DNA of 64,000 bases, taken from NCBI GenBank assembly GCA_029891385.1, contig CM057233.1:24660150-24724149 (forward strand). Reading direction: 5' to 3'. The position numbers were made by a program, and so were the translations under genes. The stretch comes from Erythroxylum novogranatense. Taxonomy: Eukaryota > Streptophyta > Magnoliopsida > Malpighiales > Erythroxylaceae. The notes below the pieces were generated by a model. The model was given only the letters and a program-made list of their open reading frames with translations. It had not been told where the DNA came from and did no database searches. Positions within the stretch are counted from its first letter, which is position 1; each line of letters begins with the position of its first letter. Of this stretch, positions 1-11,616 are shown in pieces.

Positions 1-2546
1 AGGGACTCTCATTTTTCCAACCTTGAGGCACTGATTTCGGTGCTGCAGTTACAATCGTTGAATATACACTTTGAAGAAAACAGTAAGATTTTAAAAATAT
101 TTTTAATCTTTTGAAGATTAAATTAAAAGTCTGCTGCAGCAGCAATTAATGAGCTGAGCCAATGAGACAATTAATATAACCAGCTCTGCTCACGACCGAC
201 CGTCTATTTCGAAATGAACCTTCTAGCCCGGCGTGTAAGGCACTGTCGACGAAAAGACTAAATGAAAGGAATACAAAGTCTCGTAACTTATAAGCCATTA
301 CAGTCACTATAGATACAGTCACCATAGATATTGCCTGTCATGTATGCATTTAAGCCATTGACGGTTACCTGAGATGTTGTCCGTAGTGTGCATATAAGCC
401 ACTGTCGGTCACTTTCAAACGCCCCTTTCCGCAAAAAGTTAGCTGGGCATGTACCTGGTTATGTCCGTCGCTTTCTGGGCTTAGCCTGCCCATCACCAAA
501 AGACATTAGTGTTACTTAGCTCCTTGCGGTCATTTCTTCGCGAAAACTCTTGAAATACATGTTGATTTGTGTGCGTAAATCATTAGATGAGACTGCGCTG
601 GGGTCTAATATGAATAGAAATATAATTGAAAAAACGAGGACCTCATAAATGCTAAAACAAGCATTAAATATTTTTCCATCAAAATCGTGAGTATCAATTA
701 TTAAATTCCAAATCTAAACAGTACTTCTTTCTATTCAAAATAAGAGAGAGATTTTAATTATTCAAAATAAGTATTGTTTACGATTTTTCATGCATGTTTA
801 TAATTTTATTTTTAAAATTACCCTTTAATTTTTCTCACATCCTAAATATATATATTATATTTTCAAGACAATTCAACATATAATTAATAAGAGTATATCA
901 AACATTTTACTAGTTTTATTAATAAGTGTAACGATACTTATTTTAAATACGAGAGAGTAATATTTAACCCAACGTGAGGTTTATGTCTTCCGTTTGGATT
1001 AAGTCTAAATATAAATATTGTGTCACGTCGACCAACCAGGGGCATGTTCAGCCGCAATTTCTTCTGATAAACCGCACTTAGACTTAATGTCAAAGCCTAA
1101 ATCATTGCTAATCCTGAAGTTTTTAAACTAAAGGGGATTTGAATTGGGCCAGTAACCGGAGAAAAAGTGAAGAATGATGAGCTTAGAATAGGTCAGGCCT
1201 ATGGTCAAGGCTTCTGTGGGTCTAGTCTCCTCAAGATAGGTTTAACTTGTAGTGGTGGAGGGCTTTTCTCAAGAATTTCAAGTCCCTGAGCTCAAGGGTT
1301 TCACAGTCTAAGCAAACTCTCGTTCCCTTCACAGCCAACCGAGGAATGAGATTATGCTACGGACCTATTTTGTTGGCATGGATTATTATAAGGAAAAATA
1401 ATATTTTTCTTAAAATTTAAATTACTACGTCTGATTCGTTTTTGTAGTAGTTAAGAAAGTAAAAAATTTTCTAATTTAGGAAAAGTAGTGACACTTTCTT
1501 TGGAATCTAAATCCCAACACCCCCTTGGTATTTAAATTACTTTCCTTAAGAATTTAATCTAAAAAATGCATTAGACAATTTAACCCTTCCTTTTCTAAGC
1601 GACTTTAAAATATACAAATTTTAAATAAATTTTGATTGAATAATTAAAATATATAAAATAAATATTAGTTTATAAATAATAAATTTTAAATTATTTATTT
1701 TAAAATAAAATATTTATTAATACTTTATTATATAAAATATTAAAATAAGTTTAAATAAAAATATTTTTGTAAGCTTTATTTAATTTATAATTATTATTAG
1801 TAATAAAATATTTATTATTATTTTAAAAACGAAAATTAAAATTCACATTAATTATAAAAGTTGAAATAAATAAAATAAATAATTAAAATTAAAAAGTGGG
1901 GAAGGAGAGATAAGAAGGAGGAGGAAATTTTCAAAATTTTCAAAATTTTGAAAAAATTCTCCTATTTTTAAAATTTTTGGTATCGGTAAGATTTGGATTT
2001 TGAATATTTTTGCTCGTAAGTTTCAATTGTCAATCTTCATATTTATATTTTTCTTATTTAACGATTTTAATTTTTATTCGCTCAGAGGGATATAATTGGA
2101 AACACAAGTTAAAATTAAGTTACATTCTATAAAATACTATTATATGCCAAACACTATAATAATAATCTACCCAACTTTCCTATTAGAATTCTTATAAGTA
2201 TCCAAACATGTGAATATCTTTATTTTCCATAGATTTATTTTCCAAGGAATCATATTCCAAATTTACTTTACTTTTTCGTCAACCAAACGGGGCCTACGTG
2301 TCATTATCCTATGTAGTTTTTTTGCATGCGTGCCTTTTTACTTCATTCGACATTCAAAGAGGTGTGTTATTTTGTATAACCTCGTACCTTCGACTAGATA
2401 CCTAGGCTCTAGAAGTAAGTATTAACATTTCAAATTCAAGTTTGCATCGTAAAAGTTAATTAGCTACTTTCTATAATTTGTTACATTTTTCTGTTACGGT
2501 GCCTTGATTATTGGCTATCGCATCTTTTCATACCATGTTGATTAAT
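1..2546. other. Non-genic flanking DNA left of the nested retroelements
   Basis: I see no ORF with a recognisable domain, no RNA gene and no retroelement landmark. The part at about 1560-2110 is extremely AT-rich. About 230-415 holds four loosely similar words of the TAAGCCAYTG..GGTYAC type. This is the left flank of the Tat element: sequence up to 2546 followed by AGGTC and then by 26732 onward reconstructs the empty insertion site. Promoter, intron or old-repeat content cannot be excluded. Confidence 0.5.
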
Positions 2547-2551
2547 AGGTC

Positions 2552-2981
2552 TGGTCGGGTCGATCGTGCTGGGCCCGAACTTAGTTATAACGACCCGTGG
2601 ACCGATCAGTCCACCTTTTAAGGACCAGTCTCATACCTATCGGATATGCCAGGCCCAGGCCTGATCTACACATCCGTGGCCCATTAGCAAGTAGAAGTCT
2701 CTCATACATACGTAAAGACTTAAACCTAGCATTCGCTCCTTATATAAGGTATAACTATGCCATAATAGAGGTACGTGATCACAACCCTAGCTCTCTCTGC
2801 TCACGACAACCCTACCTACACAGAAGATTGACTTGAGCGTCAGGGGGGACTTATCGGGAAACAACCCCCGACGTGCCTCCTTTATTTTGCAGGAACCTTT
2901 AAGCTATAACTCTTGCGGGAAGCAGTCAACTCCATGGATCCAAACGGCGACGTGCAGCCTCGCCAGAATCAGGCTGAACCA
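2552..2981 (+). repeat. 5' LTR of the Tat element
   Basis: Starts TGGTCGGGTCG and ends CTGAACCA, so TG...CA, and is followed immediately by the PBS. It matches 26298-26726 along its whole length. The unit is short for Tat LTRs. An ATG at 2934 near the LTR end opens 25 codons that run across the PBS in frame with gag before a TAG at 3009. Confidence 0.93.
2741..2747 (+). promoter_or_regulatory. TATA box of the Tat 5' LTR
   Basis: TATATAA lies in the context CTCCTTATATAAGGTA, about 190 bp into the LTR. The same box is at 26487-26493 in the 3' LTR. The position fits the U3/R boundary of an LTR promoter, with transcription expected about 30 bp downstream. The start site itself is inferred. Confidence 0.7.
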
Positions 2982-3001
2982 ATTGGCACCCACCTTGGGG
3001 C
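2982..3001 (+). other. Primer-binding site of the Tat element
   Basis: ATTGGCACCCACCTTGGGGC directly follows the LTR end. Plant Tat and Athila elements commonly carry an ATTGGCGCC-type sequence here, complementary to a tRNA 3' end that includes CCA. The GCGCC core has become GCACC, a CpG-type transition. I do not assign the tRNA. Confidence 0.75.
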
Positions 3002-3017
3002 CCGACAGTAGGACATC

Positions 3018-4644
3018 ACGTCCAGAAATACTCAGATTAGTCAGGCGACAGCAGCCAACCCTGATATCGCCGTCGTCGCGGCTCTGGCGCTGCAGCGAAT
3101 GAGTTTGCAACTGCCAGCCACTCTCCCACCGACACACCACGACTTCCGTACACAATCTTCGCATCCAGACGATCGACAACAGCCTCAGAATCCGGATAAA
3201 GAGGAACAGAGCATAGCCCTAGAGGATAATGCCGAAACTAATACACATCTGAACTTCCAGCACCCATTAGATGCAAATCCTCCTGTGCCTATGCATACCT
3301 CCCTCACCCGAAAACAGATAGAGGAAGCGACTGATCTGTTAATTCGCCGATTTCTGAGCCTCAAATTAAAAACCGCAACCGTTCGCACGACGGATCAATA
3401 TGACGACTGATCACCATCCCACTGAAGCTCTAGAAAAAATCGTGGACGATCGGATCAATGAGGTCATGAGCTTCCGTCCGGATTGTCCAACTCAATATAG
3501 CTCTCCCTTCATCCCGACGATTTTGGATAGCCTCCCAGCGGTCGGCACCAAAATCCTGACCCCCGAGAAGTACACTGGAAAGACCGATCCCTTAAATTAT
3601 TTGCAGCACTTCCAGTCGATGATGAACTTACACTGCGTCCCCGACGCCATTCAATGCAAAGCATTCTGTACCGCTTTTCAAGAAGGAGCTCAGCGATGGT
3701 TCAATAGTTTCCTCCGAGCTGCATTACTTGTTTTGAGGACTTCAAATTACTATTTCTCAATCAGTTCGACACAAGTAAACGTCCGCAGAAGACCGCCTTG
3801 GAAGTGATGCAGTTGACCCAAGGGAGGAACGAGAGCTTATGGGAATTCATTACTCGGTTCAATAATGAAGCAGTTGAAGTCCCCGACCTCACTTGCTCGT
3901 CCATATTGGCAGCACTGATGAGCAACGCAAGGGATGAAAGGTTCAAAAAATCATTGGCCCTCGATCAGCCCCGATCTATCCAGAAATCGTAAATGTATGA
4001 TAAGTATATCCAATGAGGAAGTGTTAAACAAAACAAAACGTAGAGCAGACGACCGCGAGCCGAGCGGACGATTCCCACAAGCGACGGAAGGATCAATCGA
4101 GCTGGAGAAAACCGACCGAGCGACGGGGGAATCGACGAGAATTCTTCACCTCGCTCAATAGACGGTATGCGGAAGTTTTAGCAGCCATGAGGGCAGACAG
4201 GGAACCCCTTCGAGAGCCCAATAAGTTGAAAATTGACTTCAAAATGAGGGATCCCGATTTATATTGTCGTTTCCATAGGGACATCGGTCATGACACGGAG
4301 GATTGCTGGGATTTGAAAAGAGAAATCGAATTCCTTATCAAAAGGGAAGGTGGTCGATTTCAAGCGCGATGTAATGCCAATCGAGACAATGACAATAGGG
4401 TCGGTCGGTCAGACAATGGGCGACGGCCTTGCAGACGAAACGATAGGAACGATGGGAGGAGGCAAAACACGAATAATGACGATCGACGCGAACCGAGAGG
4501 ACAGTCCAGGCCAAGAGGCAACAGAAACGCAGAACAATAAGATGACCGACCGGTTAGGATCATTAACATGATCTTCGGTGGTAGTGCAGCAGGCGGATCA
4601 ACCGTAAAGGAAGAAAGAGGTACGCTAAGCAGGTCGGTGAAGAC
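3018..4644 (+). pseudogene. gag: Gag of the Tat element, broken by frameshifts
   Basis: Gag would form the virus-like particle and package genomic RNA. The reading moves through several frames: 3018-3410 (frame of 3099), 3400-3708, 3709-3992, and then the frame of 4187. The capsid-like part includes GKTDPLNYLQHF and the later NESLWEFITRFNNEAVEVPDL, which fit the usual Tat order. Near 4260-4320 lies the knuckle CRFHRDIGHDTEDC, the C-x2-H-x4-H-x4-C variant typical of Tat gag, followed by an Arg/Asn/Asp-rich basic tail. The first codon of the conserved start appears as ACG at 3018, so a former ATG is likely; the next in-frame ATG is at 3099. At least three frameshifts and extra stops (for example after 3992) make it non-functional. 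Confidence 0.85.
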
Positions 4645-5480
4645 TTGTCGGCCAAGAGGAACAAGCAAAACGATGGGATGATATCGTTCGACGAATCAGA
4701 TCTAGACGGCGTCAGCTGTTCTCATGATGACGCACTCGTAGTAAATCTGAACATGGACGGAAACGAGGTGAAACGAGTAATGATCGATACGGGCAGCTCG
4801 GTCGACTTATTATATTATGGTCCTTTCAAGCAGATGGAGATATCGGATGATCGATTACTGCCTGTAGAAGGACCTATCAAAGGGGTAACTGGAGCATCAC
4901 CCTACCCTTTTGTCCGAGTATTTTTGAAGGTGAAATTCGGACGAAAGCCATGTCTGATAGAGAAGGACGTTGAGTTTCTGGTTATGAAATTTACGGGGGC
5001 GTACAATGCAATAATCGGACGAGCTACTCAAAATGCCCTCAGAGCAGTCATCTCCACATACTACCAAGCAATGAAGTTCCCAACGTCTCATGGAGTCGGT
5101 GTTGTCAGAGGTCAGCAAAGAATTGCTAGGGAATGCTACTTAGCGAAAACAAAGACATTAGACGGGGCGGTAGTCTTGACGAGCTCTCTTGACGTGAGAG
5201 CCAATGAAGAAGCGAAGAGGATGAACCCTGTAGAAGAAACGCAGCGGGTCGTATTGGATGAAGCGAACCACTCCAAGTTCACAAATATTGGTTTCGAGCT
5301 TCAGAAGGGCCTAATCAAAGAAATCACAAATTGCTTGGTAGAAAACAGATCGGTCTTCGCCTGGGTACCGAGTGACATGCCGGGAATTTCACGATCAGTC
5401 GCATCGCATTCTCTCGATATCCAAAAGGACTACAAGCCGGTTAGACAAAAGAAGCGATGGCATAGCAAGGAGCGACAGTA
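4645..5480 (+). pseudogene. pro: Aspartic protease and linker of the Tat polyprotein
   Basis: This stretch is open for 278 codons. It carries the retropepsin active-site motif VMIDTGSSVDLLY at about residues 46-58 and the flap/C-terminal motif YNAIIGRATQNALRAVIS at about residues 115-132. The enzyme would cut the Gag-Pol polyprotein. After the protease fold the frame continues as the linker that leads into reverse transcriptase, ending at a TAG at 5479-5481 where other family members continue. Reading the same frame past that stop gives recognisable RT sequence, so the stop is a point mutation in the polyprotein and not a true end. The 4645 ATG is only the first Met of the open stretch; the real protein would have been processed from Gag-Pol. 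Confidence 0.85.
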
Positions 5481-5481
5481 G

Positions 5482-6608
5482 GTCATCGAGAAAGAAATTG
5501 AAAAGCTACTTGAAGCCGGGTTCATCTAAGAAGTCAAATATCCCGAATGGCTAGCCAATGTGGTATTGGTGAAGAAGAAGAACGGGAAGTGGAGAATGTG
5601 CATCGATTTCACCGACCTAAACAAAGCGTGTCCAGCGACGCTTCCTCCGCCCAAAATCGATCACCGGTAGACTCCACGCCGTGGCATGAACTCCTTAGCT
5701 TCGGACGCCTTCTCTGCTACCATCAGATTCAAATGAGTCTTGAAGACGAAGAAAAGACTGCGTTTATAATTGGCCAAGGCACGTATTGCTACCAAGTAAT
5801 TCCGTTCGGCTTGAAGAATGCAGGGGCCACTTATCAGTGGCTAGTCATGGAGGTTTTTAAGAAACAGATCGGTTGATCTGTCGAGGCCTATGTGGACGAT
5901 ATGGTGGTCAAGAGTAAGACGGCCGCCGAGCACGTGGGAGATCTAAAAGAAGTCTTCCAGACCCTGGACAAATTTCATATGAAGCTGAACCTGAAAAAAT
6001 GCATCTTTGGCGTGACATCCGAAAAATTCCTGGTGTTTATGATCACTCAGCGGGGGATTGAAGCTAATCCAGAAAAGAGCGAAGCTATTGTCCAGATGTC
6101 CTCGCCGCGATGTTTGAAAGATGTTCAGATATTGACTGGGCAGATAGTCTCTTTGAGTAGGTTTGTCTCCAGGATGGGGGACAAGTGCCTCCCGTTTTTC
6201 AAAATTTTGAGGAAAACGAATATGTTTCAGTTCCATTGGCCGGATGAATGCGAAAGAGCCTTCCAACACTTGAAGCAGTATCTAACAAGCCCACCTATTT
6301 TGCAGAGCCCCGTTGAGGGGGAGATTCTGATTATTTATCTGGCGGTCATAGAGGGGGCGCTCAGTGCGGTCCTTGTTCGATCAGACGGCAAGGAGCAATT
6401 TCTGATCTACTACGTCAGTAAGGTACTAAACGGGCCAGAAACACGGTATGCACCCATAGAAAAGTTAGCTCTTTTCTTGATAACTGCGACACAGAAATTG
6501 AGGCCATACTTTCAGAGTCATACCATCAAGGTGTGGACCGACCAACCCCTCAGGTAGTGCCTCCAAAAGCCCGAGAACTCCGGGCGGTTAATAAAATGGG
6601 CGGTAGAG
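5482..6608 (+). pseudogene. pol: Reverse transcriptase and first RNase H domain of the Tat element
   Basis: The RT copies the RNA genome into DNA. The fingers region appears at 5550-5640 as VVLVKKKNGKWRMCIDF, in the same frame as the protease. A frameshift near 5650-5700 then moves to the frame used by the rest of pol. The catalytic box YVDDMVV is intact at 5889-5909. The connection and the first, degenerate RNase H domain run to about 6560 (for example YAPIEKLALFLITATQKLRPYF). In-frame stops occur at 5479, 5527-5529, 5874-5876 (TGA where Arg CGA is expected) and 6555-6557. The order RT, degenerate RNase H, second RNase H is specific to the Tat lineage. Confidence 0.88.
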
Positions 6609-7133
6609 TTGGAGGAGTTCGATATACATTATAAACCGCAGACGACGATCAAGGCCCAAGTATTGGCAGACTTCGTGGTAGAAATGAGTCAACCCGACTC
6701 GCAGGATGAGCAGCGCCCTGCTTGGAGCCTGTTCGTTGACGGATCATCCAACGCCGAGGGATGCGGAGCAGGAATGGTACTGATCAGTTCACACCAGGAA
6801 GAAAAGGTGGAGTACACTCTTCGGTTGGAATTTAGAGCATCAAATAATGAGGCAGAATACGAAGCTCTAATAGCCGGTCTCTGGTTAGCAAAGGAGATGG
6901 GGGTAAAGCATTTGAAGGTATACAGCGATAGCCAGATAGTGGTTGGTCAAGTCTCTGGACAATACGAGGCCAAGGGAAGCAGCATGATCAAGTACCTAGA
7001 GTTAGTAAAACAGGAATTAAGTGCTTTCAAGCAGCATTGGGTCAGCAAGATAGAACGGGCCCAAAATGCTCAGGCAGATGCACTTTCCAAGATGGCTTCC
7101 GACCAGAATGCCAGGAATAACAACTTGGTCTAG
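6609..7133 (+). pseudogene. pol: Second, archaeal-type RNase H (aRNH) of the Tat element
   Basis: The segment is open for 174 codons. It carries the four acidic catalytic positions in their usual contexts: LFVDGSSNAEGCGAG (Asp), NNEAEYEALIAGL (Glu), VYSDSQIVVGQVSG (Asp) and AQADALSKMAS (Asp). Tat elements are known to have acquired this extra RNase H next to their original one, and it would remove RNA from the RNA-DNA hybrid. The domain is internally intact here but is bounded by stops at 6555 and 7131, both in the pol frame. The frame continues at 7134 with normal linker sequence into integrase, so the boundary stop is a mutation. Confidence 0.88.
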
Positions 7134-7250
7134 CAGCTCGACCGACCTAGCATCCAGAAGATTACCGAAGTCCTTCAAACAGATGAACGGTCAAGTTGGA
7201 TAGAACCGATCAGGCAATACCTTCTCAAGGGAGCATAGCCGACGGAAGCT

Positions 7251-8423
7251 ATGGAGGCCAGGAAACTGAGGAGAAAGGCGGCCGAATACACGATTGTAAA
7301 TGACATTCTATACAAGTGCTCTTACGATTGGCCGCTATTACGTTGCTTGATTAAAGAGGAGGCGGAACAAGCAATGGCTGAAGTTCATGAAGGAATGTGC
7401 GGAAATCACTTAGGAGGCAAAATGTTGGCTCATAGGTTGATCAGACAAGGATATTACTGGACGACAATGAGGAATGATTGTCAAGAGAAAGTTAACCAGT
7501 GCGAGGCCTGCTAAAAGAACAGCAACTCGTCTCACCAGCCAACCGAGCAGTTGAAAGTTGTGAGCCATCCCATTCCTTTTTCTCAATGGGGAATGGACAT
7601 TCTAGGACCTTTTCCTCTTGGTCCGGGAGAGAAGAAGTTTTTGATAGTGACGGTCGAATACTTCACTAAATGGGTGGAAGCGGAAGCGGTCGCCACTATC
7701 ACTGAACAGAAGATTGAAAGCTTCGTACGCAAGAATATTCTGAGCCGTTTTAGGATGCCCATGGTCTTGGTTACAGACAACGGTCGACAGTTTGACAACG
7801 AGAAGTTCAGAGACTTCTGCGAACGGCTGAAGATAAAACTCCAGTTAACTTCAGTAGACCATCCTCAAAGTAATGGTCTAGCGGAGAATACCAACAAAAA
7901 GATAATGAGTGCTCTCAAGAAGCGCTTAGACGGACGTAAGACCTGGGTAGATGAAGTAGACAAAGTATTGTAGGCATATAGAACTACCCCAAACGGAGCC
8001 ACAGGAGAAACACCGTTCAGGATGACTTTTGGGGCGGAAGCCTTAGTCCCAGTAGAAGTGGTGTTACACAACCAGAGAGTTTCGTGTTACGAAGAAAAAA
8101 GGAATGACAAAGCCCGCAAGGCGGAACTGGTACTTCTCAGTGAAGTTAGAGAAAGGGCAGCTGCTCGTTCGGAAGCCGTCAGGCTAAAAGCAACGAGGTT
8201 CTACAATAGAAGGGTAAAGCCGAGCCTCATAAAGATCGGAGGGTACATTCTACGAAAGGCCGAGATGGCTGGAAAGCATCCTGGGAAACTCAGTCAGACG
8301 TGGGAAGGACCCTACCAAGTGGTCAAGCAAGCCGGGCACGGCTCTTACATCCTGCGCGATTCGAACGGAAAGGTTCTACCGAGGCCCTGAAATTCTCAAA
8401 ATTTGAAGGCGTTCTACCAATAA
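7251..8423 (+). pseudogene. int: Integrase of the Tat element
   Basis: Integrase inserts the cDNA into host DNA. The HHCC zinc domain is at 7390-7512 (VHEGMCGNH through DCQEKVNQCEAC). The catalytic core shows the three acidic residues: GMDILGPFP, VTDNGRQFD and NGLAENTNKKI. The C-terminal part carries GETPFRMTFGAEALVPVEV and WEGPYQVVKQAGHGSYIL. The same frame runs from about 5700 to a natural TAA at 8421-8423. In-frame stops at 7239-7241, 7512-7514, 7971-7973 and 8388-8390 each replace a residue that is Gln or Trp in the family, which fits C-to-T or G-to-A decay. No insertion or deletion is evident inside integrase. Confidence 0.9.
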
Positions 8424-8631
8424 ATAAGTTTGATTTTAGTTATTTCTTTGTTCGTTATTGTTTATTGTAAACCTGTGGGTACCTTTTTCCTGGCCCTGAC
8501 AGTCAGGTTTTTTAACGACCCACTCGCTTATCATCATCAATAAAGGGATTTCAAATTTCTCGACAAACAGTCTAACAAATTATTCAAAAGGAAGCCTGTC
8601 AACACCGCCCCGTCAGGTCATCAGGTCGTCA

Positions 8632-10040
8632 AGACAAGATCCTTGGGACCATCGCTCGGCCTCGACACAGCTCGGCAAGGTCGCCGAGACAAGATCCTTA
8701 GGACCTTCGCTTGATCGACACAATTCGCTAGGTCGCCAAGACAAGATCCTTGGGACTATCACCCGGCCTCGACACAGCTCGGTAAGGTCGCCAAGACAAG
8801 ATCCTTGGGATCATCGCTCGGCCTCGACCGACGCTCGACCTCGACACAGCTCGGCAAGGTCACCGAGACAAGATCCTTGGGACCTTCGCTCGATCGACAT
8901 AATTCTCCAGGTTACTAAGACAAGATCCTCAGGACCATCGCTCGGCCTCAACACAGCTCGGCAAGGTCGCCAAGACAAGATCCTTAGGACCATCGCCCGG
9001 CCTCGATCGACGCTCTACCTAGACCGACGTTTGGTCTCGACACAGCTCGGCAAGGTCGCCAAGACAAGGTCCTTGGGACCTTCGCTCGATCGACACAATT
9101 CGCCAGGTTGCCAAGACAAGATCCTTGGGACCATCGCTCGGCCTCGACACAGCTTGACAAGGTTGCCAAGACAAGATCCTTGGGACCTTTGCTCGGCCTC
9201 GACCGACGCTCGGCCTCGACTGACGCTCGGCCTCGACACAATTCGCCGGGTCACCAAGACAAGATCCTTGGGACCATCGCTCGGCCTCGACTACAGATCG
9301 ACAAGGTTGCTAAGACAAGATCCTTGGGACCATCGCTCGGCCTCGACACAGCTCGGTAAGGTCACCGAGATAAGATCCTTGGGACCTTCGCTTGATCGAC
9401 ACAATTCGCCAGGTCTCCAAGACAAGATCCTTGGGACCATCGCCCGGCCTTGACCCACGCTCGGCCTCGACACAGCTCGGCAAGGTCGCCATGACAAGAT
9501 CCTTGGGACCATCGCTCGACCTCGACAGACGCTCAGCCTCAACACATCTCGGCAAGGTCACCGAGACAAGATCCTTGGGACCTTCGCTCGATCGACATAA
9601 TTCGCCAGGTTGCCAAGACAAGATCCTTGGGACCATCGCTCGGCCTCGACCGACGCTCGGTCTCGACACAGCTCGACAAGGTCACCAAGACAAGATCCTT
9701 GGGACCATCGCCCGGCCTCGACCGACGCTCAGTCTCGACACAGGTCTGCAAGGTCACCAAGACAAGGTCCTTGGGACCTTCGCTCGATCGACACAATTCG
9801 CCAGGTCGCCAAGACAAGATCCTTGGGACCATCGCTCGGCCTCGATATAGCTCGGTAAGGTTGCCAAGACAAGATCCTTGGGACCTTCGCTCGGCCTCGA
9901 CCTACGCTCAGCCTCGACACAATTCGCCAGGTCGCCGAGACAAGATCCTTGGGACCATCGCTCGGCCTCGACTACAGATCGACAAGGTTGCCAAGACAAG
10001 ATCCTTGGAACCATCGATCGACCTCTAGCTCGGCCAGGGT
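8632..10040 (+). repeat. GC-rich minisatellite in the Tat 3' untranslated region
   Basis: About two dozen imperfect copies of a unit of roughly 50-70 bp built around AGACAAGATCCTTGGGACC, each followed by either CATCGCTCGGCCTCGAC or CTTCGCTCGATCGACA. Unit length varies because an internal CGACGCTCGGCCT segment is itself repeated. The array lies between integrase and the antisense gene. Hypervariable 3' untranslated arrays are known in Tat elements and are a documented source of plant satellite DNA. Open frames through it on both strands are a side effect of the repeat. Confidence 0.95.
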
Positions 10041-10165
10041 CCCATGACAAAATACCGACATTTGCTCGCCTAATTCACCCGACATGACATCGAAAGCGCC
10101 ATTCACGACCGCTATTCAAGAGGGTAATATTTAACACAAAAGAGGTAATGAAAGACGAGCCTCTA

Positions 10166-10180
10166 TTTATTCGAAATAAA
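10166..10180. terminator. Convergent poly(A) signals
   Basis: On the minus strand AATAAA (plus 10166-10171) lies about 50 bp after the stop of the antisense gene. On the plus strand AATAAA occurs at 10175-10180. Both are canonical hexamers a few bases apart, so transcripts from either strand could end here. Their use is inferred. Confidence 0.5.
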
Positions 10181-10223
10181 AAGCTCTGGCCACAAGCCCG
10201 ACCAGATGATCCTTACAAATTCA

Positions 10224-10360
10224 CTCTGATCCTTCGGGAGGAGAGGAAGGGCTAGCAGCAGGATCGGTCGGAGGAGAGGAAGGGCCAGCAGCAGGATCGG
10301 TTGGAGGAGAGGAAGGACCAACAACAGGATCAATCGGGTCGGTAGAGGAAGGGCCAGCGG
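10224..10360 (-). repeat. Tandem Pro/Ser-coding repeat at the end of the antisense ORF
   Basis: About four imperfect copies of a 39-bp unit encode variants of PSSPPTDPAAG at the extreme C-terminus. The copies differ slightly, as expected for slippage-prone repeats. The segment is low complexity and would be disordered. Confidence 0.8.
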
Positions 10361-11616
10361 CAGGACCGGGAGTAGAAGATAGCGGAGAGACGACCTCTTC
10401 CTCTTCTGAATTAAGGTCCAGCTCCTCATCCGGAATTATAGTCCGCTCTCCCTTGGCCCACTCCCTCATCTGCTCCAAAGAAAGGCCGAGAGCAGCGGGA
10501 AGCATCGGCTCGGCATAATCCTCAAACGGAGGACACTCCGACCCATCAGAAACATGAACCTCACGGCACCTCTTCAGGACGGAAAGGGTCAAATCGCAGG
10601 CGAACTCTAAACACTCCCCGTGTAGGAACGCCTATTCCATCGCTTGATTTCCTCGACCCTCTTCTTTTTGACGGAGCATCGCAACTCCCTTAATATATCC
10701 TCGGTCCTATGCCGACCCTCCATCGCTCTGTGACAGTTCTCGAGGAATTTCCTACCGCGCTCCTGCTCCGTCTTCACCTCTTTCCTCAAGGCCTCACACT
10801 CCTGATCCACCCGGTCCTTCTCCGTAATTAACCGGCTCCTCTCTTCCTCCCCTGTAGTAAGTTGAGCGCCCTAAACGCTCCTCGCCTCCTCCCAAGATTT
10901 CTTCTCCTCCTCCAAGGAAGAGAGTTGAGCCCGGAAGAGGTCTCTCTCTTCCTTAGCCTCCGAAAGCTCGCCCCTCAAAGTTTTCACCTGCTCGAGGAGA
11001 TCGTGGACTTCCCGATCTTGCGATTGATTGATCCCGTCGAGCTGCTTAATACGCTGGTGCATCGCGAAAGATATCACTAGACTTCTTACACAGCTACGGA
11101 TGAGACGAGACCCCAGATCCAGATTGCTCAACGAGTCCAAGAGCTCCTCATCTACGGGGGGAGAGACCCTCTCAGCAATGTGAAGGGACACATCGAGGTC
11201 CCCGATCGATGCAGTTTTGGCCAAGCTGATCGCAGACGCCCACCTTTCGGTGCTCTTCGCCGCTCCTTTCCCCTTGCTTCCTCCCTCCTTCCCTCTCCTG
11301 CCTTGACCCGACGAGCCGGTCGGTAGGTCAGAAAACTGAGCAATCCTCTTCCTCTTAAGAGGTGGCTCCACCTCCTCTTCCTCCCCTTCCGAACCCGCTC
11401 GACCTGCACTCGTTGTCACGATCGGCAATGACGCTGACACGACAAGACGATCTTCAGTGGGCGGAGGGGCCAGCAACACTGTAGAATGACCCGGCTCCAC
11501 TGACAGAGCGGCGCCTTCACCGGTCTCTGCCTCCTTCCTCTTTTTCTTCCCTTTGGCCTGCTTTTTGGATTTAGGAGGAGGGGAGGACCCGACTAAATCT
11601 TCTATCCTCACCATGA

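Noticed and set aside
1..2546. Possible host gene in the left flank
   Set aside because: No exon-like open frame or domain could be supported; the longest frame (2210-2425) is 71 codons of low-information sequence.
2597..2836. 79-codon ORF, also found at 26343-26582
   Set aside because: It lies wholly in the Tat LTR and is duplicated because the LTR is; no domain and no start context support a gene.
2904..3179. Minus-strand ORF over the Tat LTR end and gag start
   Set aside because: It opposes gag and the PBS and has no domain of its own.
8632..10040. CRISPR-like alternation of repeat and spacer
   Set aside because: The supposed spacers are variants of the same few segments, unit lengths vary, and the array lies in a plant retrotransposon.
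9031..10087. Many overlapping open frames of 60-150 codons on both strands
   Set aside because: They run through the GC-rich minisatellite and repeat the same few words; the frames are a product of the repeat and poor stop content.
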